In this document: positions 18,534 through 26,355 of the stretch, piece after piece
How the letters are laid out: each line of letters starts with the position of its first letter
How positions within the stretch are numbered: position 1 is the first letter of the stretch
Source: Azospirillum brasilense
Lineage (GTDB): Bacteria > Pseudomonadota > Alphaproteobacteria > Azospirillales > Azospirillaceae
Assembly: GCF_007827795.1 (NCBI RefSeq)
Contig: NZ_VITI01000003.1
Coordinates: 1-64,000 of the forward strand
Length of the DNA: 64,000 bases
Reading direction: 5' to 3'
The notes under the pieces: generated by a model
What the model was told of the DNA's origin: nothing
Databases searched by the model: none
Seen by the model: the letters and a program-made list of their open reading frames with translations, nothing else
Position numbers and translations under genes: made by a program

Positions 18534-20480
18534 TCACGCCGCGGCCTGCGCCGGCTTCTTGGCCGGTGCGGGCAGCAGGTCGACCACCTTCAGCACGGTG
18601 CGGATGCGCTGCTTGGTGCCGTCCTGGAAGGTGATGGTGGTGTCCACGTCGATGGCCGGCTGACCCGCGTAGATGGAGTCGATGATCTCGCCGTATTTTT
18701 CGGCGATCACGCCGCGCCGCACCTTGCGGGTGCGGGTCAGCTCGCCGTCGTCGGCGTCCAGTTCCTTGTAGAGCAGCAGGAACTTGGTGATGCGCTGAAA
18801 CTCCGGCAGCGTCGCGTTCACCCGCTCCACCTCCTGGCGCAGCAGTTCGTAGACCTCCGGCTTGGACGCCAGATCGGAATAGGTGGTGAAGGTGATGCGG
18901 TTCTTCTCCGCCCACTTCGACACGATGGGGAAGCGGATGCAGATGATCGCCGACAGGTAGGGCCGCTTGTTGCCCAGGATCACCGCTTCCGCCACATAGG
19001 GGCTGAACTTCAGCTTGTTCTCGATGTATTGCGGGCTGAAGCGGTCGTTGTTGCTGGTGGTGGCGATGTCCTTGATGCGGTCGATGATGACCAGATGGCC
19101 TTTCTTGTCGAAGAAGCCGGCGTCGCCCGTGTGCATCCAGCCGTCGCGCAGGTCCGCCGTGGTCGAGGCCTCGTTGCGGTAGTAGCCGGCGAACATGTTG
19201 GGATGGCTGACCACGATCTCGCCGATGCCGTTCTGGTCGGGCTCGATCACCTTGACCTTGACGCCGTCGTCGAAGGGCACGCCCACCGTGTCGAAATCCA
19301 CGTCGTTCGAGCGGTGCACCGTGTAGGCGCCCATCGTCTCCGTCTGGCCGTAGATCTGGCGCAGCGGCACGCCCAGCGCCTGGAAGAACTTGAAGGTGTC
19401 GGGGCCGAGCGCGGCGCCGCCGGTCGCCGCCGACTTCAGGTTGGTGAAGCCCAGGCGGTCTCGCAGCGCTGCGAAGAGAATGCGGTCGGCGACGGCGGAG
19501 CGGGTTCCGTTGGCGAGCGCCTCCAGCCCCAGCTTCATGCCGTAATCGTACATCTTCTGCTTGAAGGGCGAGGCGTCCATCATGCGGGCGCGCACGTCGG
19601 CGGCGATCTGCTCCCACAGGCGGGGGGCGAACAGCACGAAGCTCGGCCCGATCTCGCGGAAGTCGTTCATCATCGTCTCGGCTTCCTCGACGAAGTTCAC
19701 GCGCATCCGCGACACCATGCCCATGCCGACGGCGTAGATCTGCTCCATGATCCAGGACAGCGGCAGCACCGACACATACTCGTCCGCCGGCCCCTTGGGG
19801 TCCACCGACAGGTAGCTGGCGACGTGGCGGATCAGCCGCCCGGCCGGCAGCATCGCCAGCTTCGGGTTCGAGGTGGTGCCCGACGTGGTGCAGAGCACCG
19901 CCACGTCGTCGCCGCGCGTCGCGCCGACCAGTTCCTCGTAGAGGTTCGGCTTCTCGGCGTGCAGCGCGTTGCCCAGCTTGACCAGCTCCGACGCCTCCAT
20001 CAGGCGCGGGTCGCTGTATTTGCGCATCCCGCGGGGGTCGGAATAGATGATGTGCTTCAGCGTCGGCAGGCGCTCGCCCAGGTTCAACAGCTTGTCGACC
20101 TGCTCCTCGTCCTCCGCGAAGATGACGTGAACGTCGGCGTAGGTGATGAGGTAGGCGACCTCCTCGTCCATGGCGTCGCGGTAGATGCCCAGGCTCATCG
20201 CGCCCATGGCGTGGGCGGAGATTTCCCCCATCACCCAGTCGGGCCGGTTGTCGCCCAGCAGGGCCACCACATGGCCGCGCTCCACGCCCAGCTTGATGAG
20301 GCCGAGCGTGAAGGCGCGCACGCGGGCGTGCATGTCCGCCCAGGTGAACTCGCGCCAGATGCCGAAGTCCTTCTCGCGCATGGCGACCTCGCCGCCATGC
20401 TCACGGGCGTGCAGGGTCAGCAGCTTCGGCAGCGTGTCGTGAGTCTTGATATCGGGCAACGTCAGATCGGGAACAGACAT
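18534..20480 (-). CDS. Long-chain-type acyl-CoA synthetase (AMP-forming, 648 aa)
   Basis: Adenylate-forming enzyme of the FadD15/plant-LACS-like group. The intact P-loop CTTSGTTSNPK (about residues 196-206), the YGQTETMG motif and DGWMHTGDAG followed by IDRIKDI show an active ligase core. A basic C-terminal lysine region (RKVRRGVIAEKYGEI) is present. It converts an acid to its CoA thioester using ATP. Its ATG overlaps the livG stop by one base (TGATG), so uptake and activation are coupled. A GTG one codon upstream is an alternative start. Confidence 0.9.
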   Translation of the reverse strand: MSVPDLTLPDIKTHDTLPKLLTLHAREHGGEVAMREKDFGIWREFTWADMHARVRAFTLGLIKLGVERGHVVALLGDNRPDWVMGEISAHAMGAMSLGIYRDAMDEEVAYLITYADVHVIFAEDEEQVDKLLNLGERLPTLKHIIYSDPRGMRKYSDPRLMEASELVKLGNALHAEKPNLYEELVGATRGDDVAVLCTTSGTTSNPKLAMLPAGRLIRHVASYLSVDPKGPADEYVSVLPLSWIMEQIYAVGMGMVSRMRVNFVEEAETMMNDFREIGPSFVLFAPRLWEQIAADVRARMMDASPFKQKMYDYGMKLGLEALANGTRSAVADRILFAALRDRLGFTNLKSAATGGAALGPDTFKFFQALGVPLRQIYGQTETMGAYTVHRSNDVDFDTVGVPFDDGVKVKVIEPDQNGIGEIVVSHPNMFAGYYRNEASTTADLRDGWMHTGDAGFFDKKGHLVIIDRIKDIATTSNNDRFSPQYIENKLKFSPYVAEAVILGNKRPYLSAIICIRFPIVSKWAEKNRITFTTYSDLASKPEVYELLRQEVERVNATLPEFQRITKFLLLYKELDADDGELTRTRKVRRGVIAEKYGEIIDSIYAGQPAIDVDTTITFQDGTKQRIRTVLKVVDLLPAPAKKPAQAAA

Positions 20481-21367
20481 CACGCGACCTCCTGCTTGGG
20501 CGGCGGGGCCACGGCCTCGGCCTCGTCGTCGTCCTCGCCGAGATAAGCGCGACGAACGCGCGGGTCGGCCAGAACCTCCTCGGGTGTGCCCTCGGCGATC
20601 TTCTTGCCGAACTCCAGAACGATCACGCGGTGGGAGATGTCCATCACGACGCCCATGTCGTGCTCGATCATCACCACCGTCATGCCGAACTCCTCGTTCA
20701 GGTCGACGATGTAGCGGGCCATGTCCTCCTTCTCCTCCAGGTTCATGCCCGCCATGGGCTCGTCCAGGAGGATCAGGTCGGGCTTCAGCGCGATGGCGCG
20801 GGCCAGCTCCACCCGCTTGCGCAGGCCGTAGGAGAGCGTGCCGGCGGTGGCCTTGCGGACATGCTGGATTTCCAGGAAGTCGATGATCTCCTCGACCTCG
20901 CGGCGGTGGGCCAACTCCTCCTTGCGCGCGCCGGTCAGCCAGTAGAGCGACCCGGTGAAGAAGTTGTTCTTCAGCAGGTGGTGCCGCCCGACCATGATGT
21001 TGTCGAGCACCGTCATGTGGCCGAACAGCGCCAGATTCTGGAAGGTGCGCCCGATGCCGAGCGAGGCCCGGTGGTTGGGCGTCATGCCCGTGATGTCCTT
21101 GCCCTTGAAATAGACCTTTCCGTCGGTGGGCCGGTAGCGGCCGGAGATGCAGTTGACCATGGAGGTCTTGCCCGCACCGTTCGGGCCGATGATGGAGAAC
21201 AGCTCCCCCTTGCGGATGCTGAAACCGACGTCGGTCAGCGCCTGCACGCCGCCAAAGCGCAAGGACACGCCCCGGGCTTCGAAGATGGTGTCCGATGGGG
21301 AGGCCGCGCGGGTGGCGTCGGCCGGATGGGCGTAACCGCGTGGCGATGCGACGGGCGCGCCTGACAT
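20480..21367 (-). CDS. livG: Branched-chain-type ABC transporter ATPase LivG (295 aa)
   Basis: First gene of the minus-strand transporter operon. Walker A is GPNGAGKTS, followed by the LivG-typical RTFQNLALFGHMTVLDNIM and long insert. The signature is LSYGLRKRVELARA and Walker B LILLDEPMAGMN, with IEHDMGVVMDISHRVIVL supplying the H-loop histidine. The first 25 residues are an extra low-complexity leader; an internal start is possible. Its promoter region holds the first 17-bp palindrome assigned to the divergent regulator. Confidence 0.92.
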   Translation of the reverse strand: MSGAPVASPRGYAHPADATRAASPSDTIFEARGVSLRFGGVQALTDVGFSIRKGELFSIIGPNGAGKTSMVNCISGRYRPTDGKVYFKGKDITGMTPNHRASLGIGRTFQNLALFGHMTVLDNIMVGRHHLLKNNFFTGSLYWLTGARKEELAHRREVEEIIDFLEIQHVRKATAGTLSYGLRKRVELARAIALKPDLILLDEPMAGMNLEEKEDMARYIVDLNEEFGMTVVMIEHDMGVVMDISHRVIVLEFGKKIAEGTPEEVLADPRVRRAYLGEDDDEAEAVAPPPKQEVA

Positions 21368-21431
21368 TTCCTCCTCCGTTGCTGTGGAACTGCCTTTTTT
21401 ATCGTTCGCCGGACTGTTCGTGCGGCGAACT

Positions 21432-21448
21432 GGTCCATATTGTGGACC
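21432..21448. promoter_or_regulatory. Operator-like palindrome O1 in livG promoter
   Basis: GGTCCATATTGTGGACC, a 17-bp near-perfect palindrome (arms match at 7 of 8 positions), 65-81 bp upstream of livG. It repeats almost exactly at 21548-21564, with centres 116 bp apart. Confidence 0.75.
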
Positions 21449-21547
21449 GTCCTTTATGCAACGACCGAACTATAACCCGTGATGCGCACGGTTTTCAACA
21501 CGGACATTCCGTGTATGCATGTTTTTTGGAGCGACATCCGGCCGCAA

Positions 21548-21564
21548 GGTCCATAATATGGACC
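21548..21564. promoter_or_regulatory. Operator-like palindrome O2 over the regulator start codon
   Basis: GGTCCATAATATGGACC, a perfect 17-bp palindrome with one central base. It covers part of the AAGG ribosome-binding site and the ATG at 21558, so binding here should repress the regulator's own gene. Confidence 0.75.
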
Positions 21565-23222
21565 CCATCATGACCCGGCCCGATTCCGACACCGAAACCA
21601 CCCCCACTGGAGCGTCCGGCGGCACACAGAGCCTGGAGCGCGCCTTGGCGTTGCTGCGCGCCGTTGCGTCCCATGGGGCGGAGGGCGCGCGGCTGGCCGA
21701 CCTGATGGGCGACACCGCCCTGTCCAAGGCGACCGCGCACCGGCTGCTGACCGCGCTGGCGCGGGAACGCTTCATCGACCAGGACCCGCGCAGCCGCCGC
21801 TACCATCTGGGACCGGAGCTGGATTCGCTGGGCCGCATCGCCGCCACCCGCCACCGTGCCGAAAGCGACAGCGCGGTGCCCGGCCCGGCCACCGTTCAGC
21901 CCACCGCCTTCCTCCGCCCGGACTATCAAGGTGACGCGATCCCGCTCGCCGATCTCCTGTGTGACCGTCACGCCCGCGCCGACGGCGCCCGCGCCGCCCT
22001 GCTGCACGAGAGCGTGGCCGGCCAGACGACGGAGCTGAGCTTCGCCCGGCTGGCCCGCGATTCGGCGCGCTTCGCCGCGGTGCTGCGCGGCCTCGGCGTC
22101 GGGCGCGGCGACCGGGTGGCGGTGCTGCTGCCCAAGGGGGCGGAGCTGCTGATCGCCGCCCTGGCGATCTGGCGGCTCGGCGGAGTCTACATGCCGCTCT
22201 TCACCACCTACTCCGCCGCCGCGGTCGCCTACCGGCTGGCCGACAGCGAGGCGCGGGCGATCGTCACCACCGGCTTCCTGCGCCGCAAGATTCCGCGCGA
22301 CAACAGCCGCCCCCTGGTGATGGTGGAGGGCGACGAGGCCTTCGGTCCCGGCGCCGACGCGGTGCCCTTCTGGTCGGCGCTTCATGAATCGGCCCCCTTG
22401 CCCGACATCGCCCGCTACGCCGACCGCGACGCCTTCGCGCTGATCTACACCTCGGAAGCCGAACCGAAGCCGCTCGGCGTCTCGCTGCCCGTCATGGCGC
22501 TGGCCGGGATCGAGCAGTACATGCGCATCGGCCTCGACCTGCGCGACGACGACATCTACTGGAACATGGCCGATCCCGGCTGGGCCTACGGCGCCTATTA
22601 CGGGCTGGTCGGGCCGCTGCTGCTCGGGCGCACCACGATCTTCTGCGACGGCCCCTACGACGTGCGACAGGGCTACCGCATGCTGACGAAGTTCGGCGTC
22701 ACCAACCTGACCTGCGCGCCGTCCCAGATCCGCGCCTGGCACAGCGCCGACCCGGAGGGCGGCCCGCACAAGCTGGCCCTGCGCATCCTGTCGGTGGTCG
22801 GCGAACCGCTGCCGCCGGAGTTGATCGGCTGGGCCAATCGGGTGGTCAGCGTCCCCCTGCTCGACCAGTACGGGCAGCGCGAGACCGGCATCTTCATGAT
22901 GAACCGCTACGACCCCGGCCACGCCGACCGCACCGCCGATTCCTCGCTGGGACGGCCATTGCCGGGCTTCCGCGTGGTCATCCTCGACCCGCAGGGCCGC
23001 GAGGCACCGGTCGGCGGCGCGGGCGAGATCGCCATCGACGTGGACTCCTCGCCGCTCTTCTGGTTCGACGCCTACGCCAACGATCCGACGCGCACCGCCG
23101 CCCGCTTCCGCCACGGCCGCCGCTATTACCTGACCGGCGACTGGGCGTTCCTGGACGGCGACGGCAACATCCACTTCCGCGGCCGGGCGTCCGACGCCAT
23201 CGTCATGCAGCAGGCGGATTGA
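21558..23222 (+). CDS. IclR-type helix-turn-helix fused to truncated acyl-CoA-synthetase domain (554 aa)
   Basis: Residues about 24-90 are an IclR winged helix (SLERALALLRAVASHG, then SKATAHRLLTALARERFI and RRYHLGPEL). Instead of the usual IclR effector domain, residues about 125-554 resemble the large domain of medium-chain acyl-CoA synthetases, including NMADPGWAYGAYYGLVGPL, YGQRETG (about 438) and YLTGDWAF (about 523). The ATP P-loop is broken (YTSEAEPKPLGV, about 297-308). The protein ends just after the hinge motif GRASDAIV, so the C-terminal lid with the catalytic lysine is missing. It is probably an acid or acyl-CoA sensor controlling the divergent liv/CoA-ligase operon. Start: ATG 21558 with AAGG eight bases upstream; ATG 21570 and ATG 21519 are alternatives. 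Confidence 0.85.
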   Translation: MDPIMTRPDSDTETTPTGASGGTQSLERALALLRAVASHGAEGARLADLMGDTALSKATAHRLLTALARERFIDQDPRSRRYHLGPELDSLGRIAATRHRAESDSAVPGPATVQPTAFLRPDYQGDAIPLADLLCDRHARADGARAALLHESVAGQTTELSFARLARDSARFAAVLRGLGVGRGDRVAVLLPKGAELLIAALAIWRLGGVYMPLFTTYSAAAVAYRLADSEARAIVTTGFLRRKIPRDNSRPLVMVEGDEAFGPGADAVPFWSALHESAPLPDIARYADRDAFALIYTSEAEPKPLGVSLPVMALAGIEQYMRIGLDLRDDDIYWNMADPGWAYGAYYGLVGPLLLGRTTIFCDGPYDVRQGYRMLTKFGVTNLTCAPSQIRAWHSADPEGGPHKLALRILSVVGEPLPPELIGWANRVVSVPLLDQYGQRETGIFMMNRYDPGHADRTADSSLGRPLPGFRVVILDPQGREAPVGGAGEIAIDVDSSPLFWFDAYANDPTRTAARFRHGRRYYLTGDWAFLDGDGNIHFRGRASDAIVMQQAD

Positions 23223-23234
23223 GGAGCGGCGTTT

Positions 23235-23334
23235 GCCCCCACCCCGGCCCTCCCCCGCTGGGCGGGGAGGGGGATTATAGCGAAGCGACGGCAGTTCCCT
23301 CCCCCGCCCAGCGGGGGAGGGTTAGGGTGGGGGC
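23235..23334. repeat. REPIN-like inverted repeat, family 1
   Basis: A 100-bp element starting GCCCCCACCCCGGCCC and ending GGGTTAGGGTGGGGGC, located between the convergent stops of the fusion regulator and mmsB, where it could also help end transcription from both sides. Confidence 0.85.
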
Positions 23335-23345
23335 AATGTTCGCCC

Positions 23346-24236
23346 TCACACTTTCCCGCGCAGCAGATTGACGATGCCGGAGAAGTCCTTGCCGCCGAAA
23401 CCGGCGTTGCAGAACAGCGCGTACATCTGCGCGGCCTCGCCGCCAAGCGGCAGCGGGCTGCCGGTGCTCTGCCCGGCCTCCACCGCCAGCTTCAGGTCCT
23501 TCAGCATCAGCGCGGCGGCGAAGCCCGGCTGGTAGTCGCGGTTGGCCGGCGAGGTCGGGACCGGACCCGGCACCGGGCAATAGCTGGTCAGCGACCAGCA
23601 CTGGCCCGACGATTTCGACGCCACGTCGAACAGCTTCTGCGAATCCAGCCCCAGCTTCTCGGCGAGCGCGAAAGCCTCCGACACGCCGAGCATCGAGATG
23701 CCGAGGATCATGTTGTTGCAGATCTTCGCCGCCTGACCGTTGCCCGGCCCGCCGGTGTGCACGATGGCCTTGCCCATCGCCGACAGGATCGGCTCGGCGC
23801 GGCGGAAGGCGGTGTCGCTGCCGCCGACCATGAAGGTCAGAGTCGCCGCCTCGGCGCCGCCGACGCCGCCGGAGACCGGCGCGTCGACCATGGCGTGGCC
23901 AGCCGCCTCCGCCGCCGCGGCGACGAAGCGGGCGCTGTCGACGTCCACGGTGGAGCTGTCGATGAACAGGCTGCCCGGCTTGGCCTTGGCGATGATGCCG
24001 TCCGGCGCCGTGTAGACCTCGCGCACATGCTTGCCGGCGGGCAGCATGGTCACGACCACCTCGGCCTCCCCCGCCGCGGCGCCGGGGCCGGTGGCGATGG
24101 TGGCGCCGGCGTCGCGCGCGGCGGTGCAGGCGGCTTCCGACAGGTCGAAGGCCAGGACGGTGTGGCCGGCCTTCAACAGGTTGCGCATCATCGGCGCACC
24201 CATGTTGCCCAGACCGATAAAGGCGATCGTCGCCAT
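23346..24236 (-). CDS. mmsB: 3-hydroxyisobutyrate dehydrogenase (296 aa)
   Basis: Oxidises 3-hydroxyisobutyrate to methylmalonate semialdehyde in valine degradation. The N-terminal FIGLGNMGAPMMRNL is the NAD-binding glycine motif. DAPVSGGVGGAEAATL is the substrate-binding signature and GNGQAAKICNNMILG contains the catalytic lysine of the beta-hydroxyacid dehydrogenase family. Normal length. It follows an isobutyryl-CoA-dehydrogenase-like gene by about 30 bp, so the two are probably cotranscribed. The next enzyme, MmsA, is encoded at 57.7-59.2 kb. Confidence 0.94.
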   Translation of the reverse strand: MATIAFIGLGNMGAPMMRNLLKAGHTVLAFDLSEAACTAARDAGATIATGPGAAAGEAEVVVTMLPAGKHVREVYTAPDGIIAKAKPGSLFIDSSTVDVDSARFVAAAAEAAGHAMVDAPVSGGVGGAEAATLTFMVGGSDTAFRRAEPILSAMGKAIVHTGGPGNGQAAKICNNMILGISMLGVSEAFALAEKLGLDSQKLFDVASKSSGQCWSLTSYCPVPGPVPTSPANRDYQPGFAAALMLKDLKLAVEAGQSTGSPLPLGGEAAQMYALFCNAGFGGKDFSGIVNLLRGKV

Positions 24237-24267
24237 AGCGTTTCCCCCTCGCTTTATAATGACGCTA

Positions 24268-25413
24268 TCAACCGCCGGTCAGATGGCGGGCGATGATGAC
24301 GCGCATGATTTCGTTGGTGCCTTCGAGAATCTGGTGCACCCGCAGGTCGCGGAAAATCCGCTCGATCGGGTACTCCTTGATGTAGCCGTAGCCGCCGTGA
24401 AGCTGCAGCGCCTCGTTCACCACCTGGAACCCCGCGTCGGTGGCGAAGCGCTTGGCCATGGCGCAATGGGCGGTCGCCTCCGGCGATCCAGCGTCGAGGC
24501 TGGCGGCGGCGCGGTGCAGCATCAGCCGGGCGGCGTCCAGTTCCGTCGCCATGTCGGCCAGCTTGAACTGGAGCGCCTGGAAGGCGTTCAGCGGCTTGCC
24601 GAACTGCTTGCGCTCCGTGGTGTAGGCGACGGCCTGCTCCAGGCAGAAGCGCGCCCCGCCGACCGAGCAGGCGGCGATGTTCAGGCGCCCCCCGTCCAGC
24701 CCCTTCATGGCGATGCGGAAGCCCTCCCCCTCATCGCCGATGCGGTTGGCGACGGGGACGCGGCAGTTCTCGAAGATGACCGCCGACGTCGGCTGGCTCT
24801 TCCAGCCGAGCTTGTGCTCCTGCTTGCCGAAGGACAGGCCGGGCGTGCCCTTCTCCACGACGATGCAGGAGATGCCCTTGGGGCCGGGCTCGCCGGTGCG
24901 GACCATGCAGACATAGACGTCCGACGTGCCGCCGCCGGAGATGAAGGCCTTCGACCCATTCAGCACGTAGTGGTCGCCGTCCCGCTCCGCCCGCGTGCGC
25001 AGCGAGGCCGCGTCGGACCCCGCCCCCGGCTCGGTCAGGCAATAGCTGGCGAAATGCTCCATGCTCGTCAGCTTGGGCAGGAAGCGCTCACGCTGCTCCG
25101 GATTGCCGAAGCGGTCGATCATCCAGGAGGCCATGTTGTGGATGGAAATGTAGGCCGCCGTGGACGGGCAGGCCGCCGACAGCTCCTCGAAGATCAGCGC
25201 CGCGTCCAGCCGCCCGAGCCCGGAGCCGCCGAACTCCTCCCCCACATAGATGCCGGCGAAGCCGAGCGCCGCGGCCTGTCGCAGGGTGTCGACGGGAAAG
25301 ACGCTGTTCTCATCCCAGTGCGCGGCGTTCGGCGCCATTTCCTGCTGCGCGAAGTCGCGCGCCGTGTCGCGGAACGCCTGCTGCTCCTCCGAAAGCGCAA
25401 AATCCATGCGCAT
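24268..25413 (-). CDS. Isobutyryl-CoA dehydrogenase-like acyl-CoA dehydrogenase (381 aa)
   Basis: Full-length flavoprotein with [15 protein letters not shown], the [17 protein letters not shown] segment and the C-terminal catalytic glutamate in LEGTNEIMR. Stretches such as [16 protein letters not shown] and [17 protein letters not shown] resemble ACAD8. Together with mmsB downstream this points to isobutyryl-CoA oxidation in valine catabolism, with electrons passing to ETF and ETF-QO. The start could be the ATG at 25413 or the one six bases later. Confidence 0.88.
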   Translation of the reverse strand: MRMDFALSEEQQAFRDTARDFAQQEMAPNAAHWDENSVFPVDTLRQAAALGFAGIYVGEEFGGSGLGRLDAALIFEELSAACPSTAAYISIHNMASWMIDRFGNPEQRERFLPKLTSMEHFASYCLTEPGAGSDAASLRTRAERDGDHYVLNGSKAFISGGGTSDVYVCMVRTGEPGPKGISCIVVEKGTPGLSFGKQEHKLGWKSQPTSAVIFENCRVPVANRIGDEGEGFRIAMKGLDGGRLNIAACSVGGARFCLEQAVAYTTERKQFGKPLNAFQALQFKLADMATELDAARLMLHRAAASLDAGSPEATAHCAMAKRFATDAGFQVVNEALQLHGGYGYIKEYPIERIFRDLRVHQILEGTNEIMRVIIARHLTGG

Positions 25414-25508
25414 CCTCCCCAGAACCGCAGTGGCCCGGAGTCCATGGCGGATCTCCGGTTCTCATTGTTGGGTGGAAGGACTATCATGCTGGATACGCGC
25501 TGTCCATC

Positions 25509-25521
25509 TCTTGTATACAGA
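25509..25521. promoter_or_regulatory. MatR-like operator between acyl-CoA dehydrogenase and GntR gene
   Basis: TCTTGTATACAGA with the perfect core TGTATACA (25512-25519), in the divergent promoter region. The TTGTATAC core recurs in inverted orientation at 26275-26284 before the malonyl-CoA synthetase gene. It resembles the binding sequence I recall for rhizobial MatR (TCTTGTA/TACACGA). Confidence 0.6.
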
Positions 25522-25568
25522 GATTGGAGCGGCGGAAGGCCGCGGATGAGGAAGAGGACACGCTCGGG

Positions 25569-26264
25569 ATGAGCGACCGGATTGCCGTCGGCAAGATCGC
25601 CGATAAGGGTGCCACCCGCGCCGACGAGGTGCGGCTCGCCATCGAGGAGGATATTTTCCTCGGCCGGCTGCGCCCCGGAACGCGGCTGGACGAGGAGAGC
25701 CTCGCCCAGCGCTTCAACATCTCCCGCACCCCGATCCGCGAGGCGATCCTCCAGCTCGTCCACGCCGGGCTGGTGGAGAAGCAGCCGCGCCAAGGGGCGG
25801 TGGTGGCCCCGCTGAAGCTGCACCGCATGGTGCAGATGTTCGAGGTGATGTCGGAAATTGAGGGGCTGTGCGCCCGCTTCGCCGCCCGCCGCATGTCGGA
25901 GGAGGAGAAGCAGGCCCTGAAGCGCCTGCACGACACCTCCAAGGCGCATATGGAGGCGCGGGAACTGGACGCTTATTACGCGGTCAACCGCTCCTTCCAC
26001 GAGGCGGTCCAGGCGGGCAGCCACAACGAGCCGCTGCAGGAGATCGCGCGGGGGCTGTTCGCCCGGCTGGCCCCCTACCGCCGCTACCAGCTCAACCACC
26101 CCAACCGCGTCCAGGACAGCTTCACGGAGCATGACGACGTGGTCGAGGCGATCCTGGCCGGTGACCCGGAGGCCGCCTACGCCGCCATGCGGCGGCACGT
26201 GACCATCCAGATCGACATCTTCACCGAGTTCGTGTCCATCATGGGCGGGAGCGAAATACAATAG
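25569..26264 (+). CDS. GntR-family (FCD-type) repressor, MatR-like (231 aa)
   Basis: An N-terminal winged helix contains LDEESLAQRFNISRTPIREAI, the canonical FadR-subfamily recognition helix. It is followed by an all-helical FCD ligand domain with metal-site-type histidines (NRSFHEAV and later EHDDVVEAI). It is placed directly upstream of a malonyl-CoA synthetase gene and between two TTGTATAC boxes, matching the matR-matB arrangement of rhizobia. It probably represses matB and itself, released by malonate. ATG 25569 is preferred, with purine-rich GAGGAAGAGGA upstream; the frame is open from a TTG at 25524. Confidence 0.87.
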   Translation: MSDRIAVGKIADKGATRADEVRLAIEEDIFLGRLRPGTRLDEESLAQRFNISRTPIREAILQLVHAGLVEKQPRQGAVVAPLKLHRMVQMFEVMSEIEGLCARFAARRMSEEEKQALKRLHDTSKAHMEARELDAYYAVNRSFHEAVQAGSHNEPLQEIARGLFARLAPYRRYQLNHPNRVQDSFTEHDDVVEAILAGDPEAAYAAMRRHVTIQIDIFTEFVSIMGGSEIQ

Positions 26265-26274
26265 GCCAGCTTAC

Positions 26275-26284
26275 CGTATACAAA
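26275..26284. promoter_or_regulatory. Second MatR-like box, upstream of malonyl-CoA synthetase
   Basis: CGTATACAAA; its complement carries TTGTATAC, the same core as the box at 25509-25521. It lies about 75 bp before the ATG of the synthetase gene, directly after the GntR stop. Confidence 0.5.
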
Positions 26285-26355
26285 AATGTGGTCCACGGCA
26301 TGCGCCTGTGCTAAACCCTGGGCACCGGATCACCGGGTGCATGGAGGGAATCACG

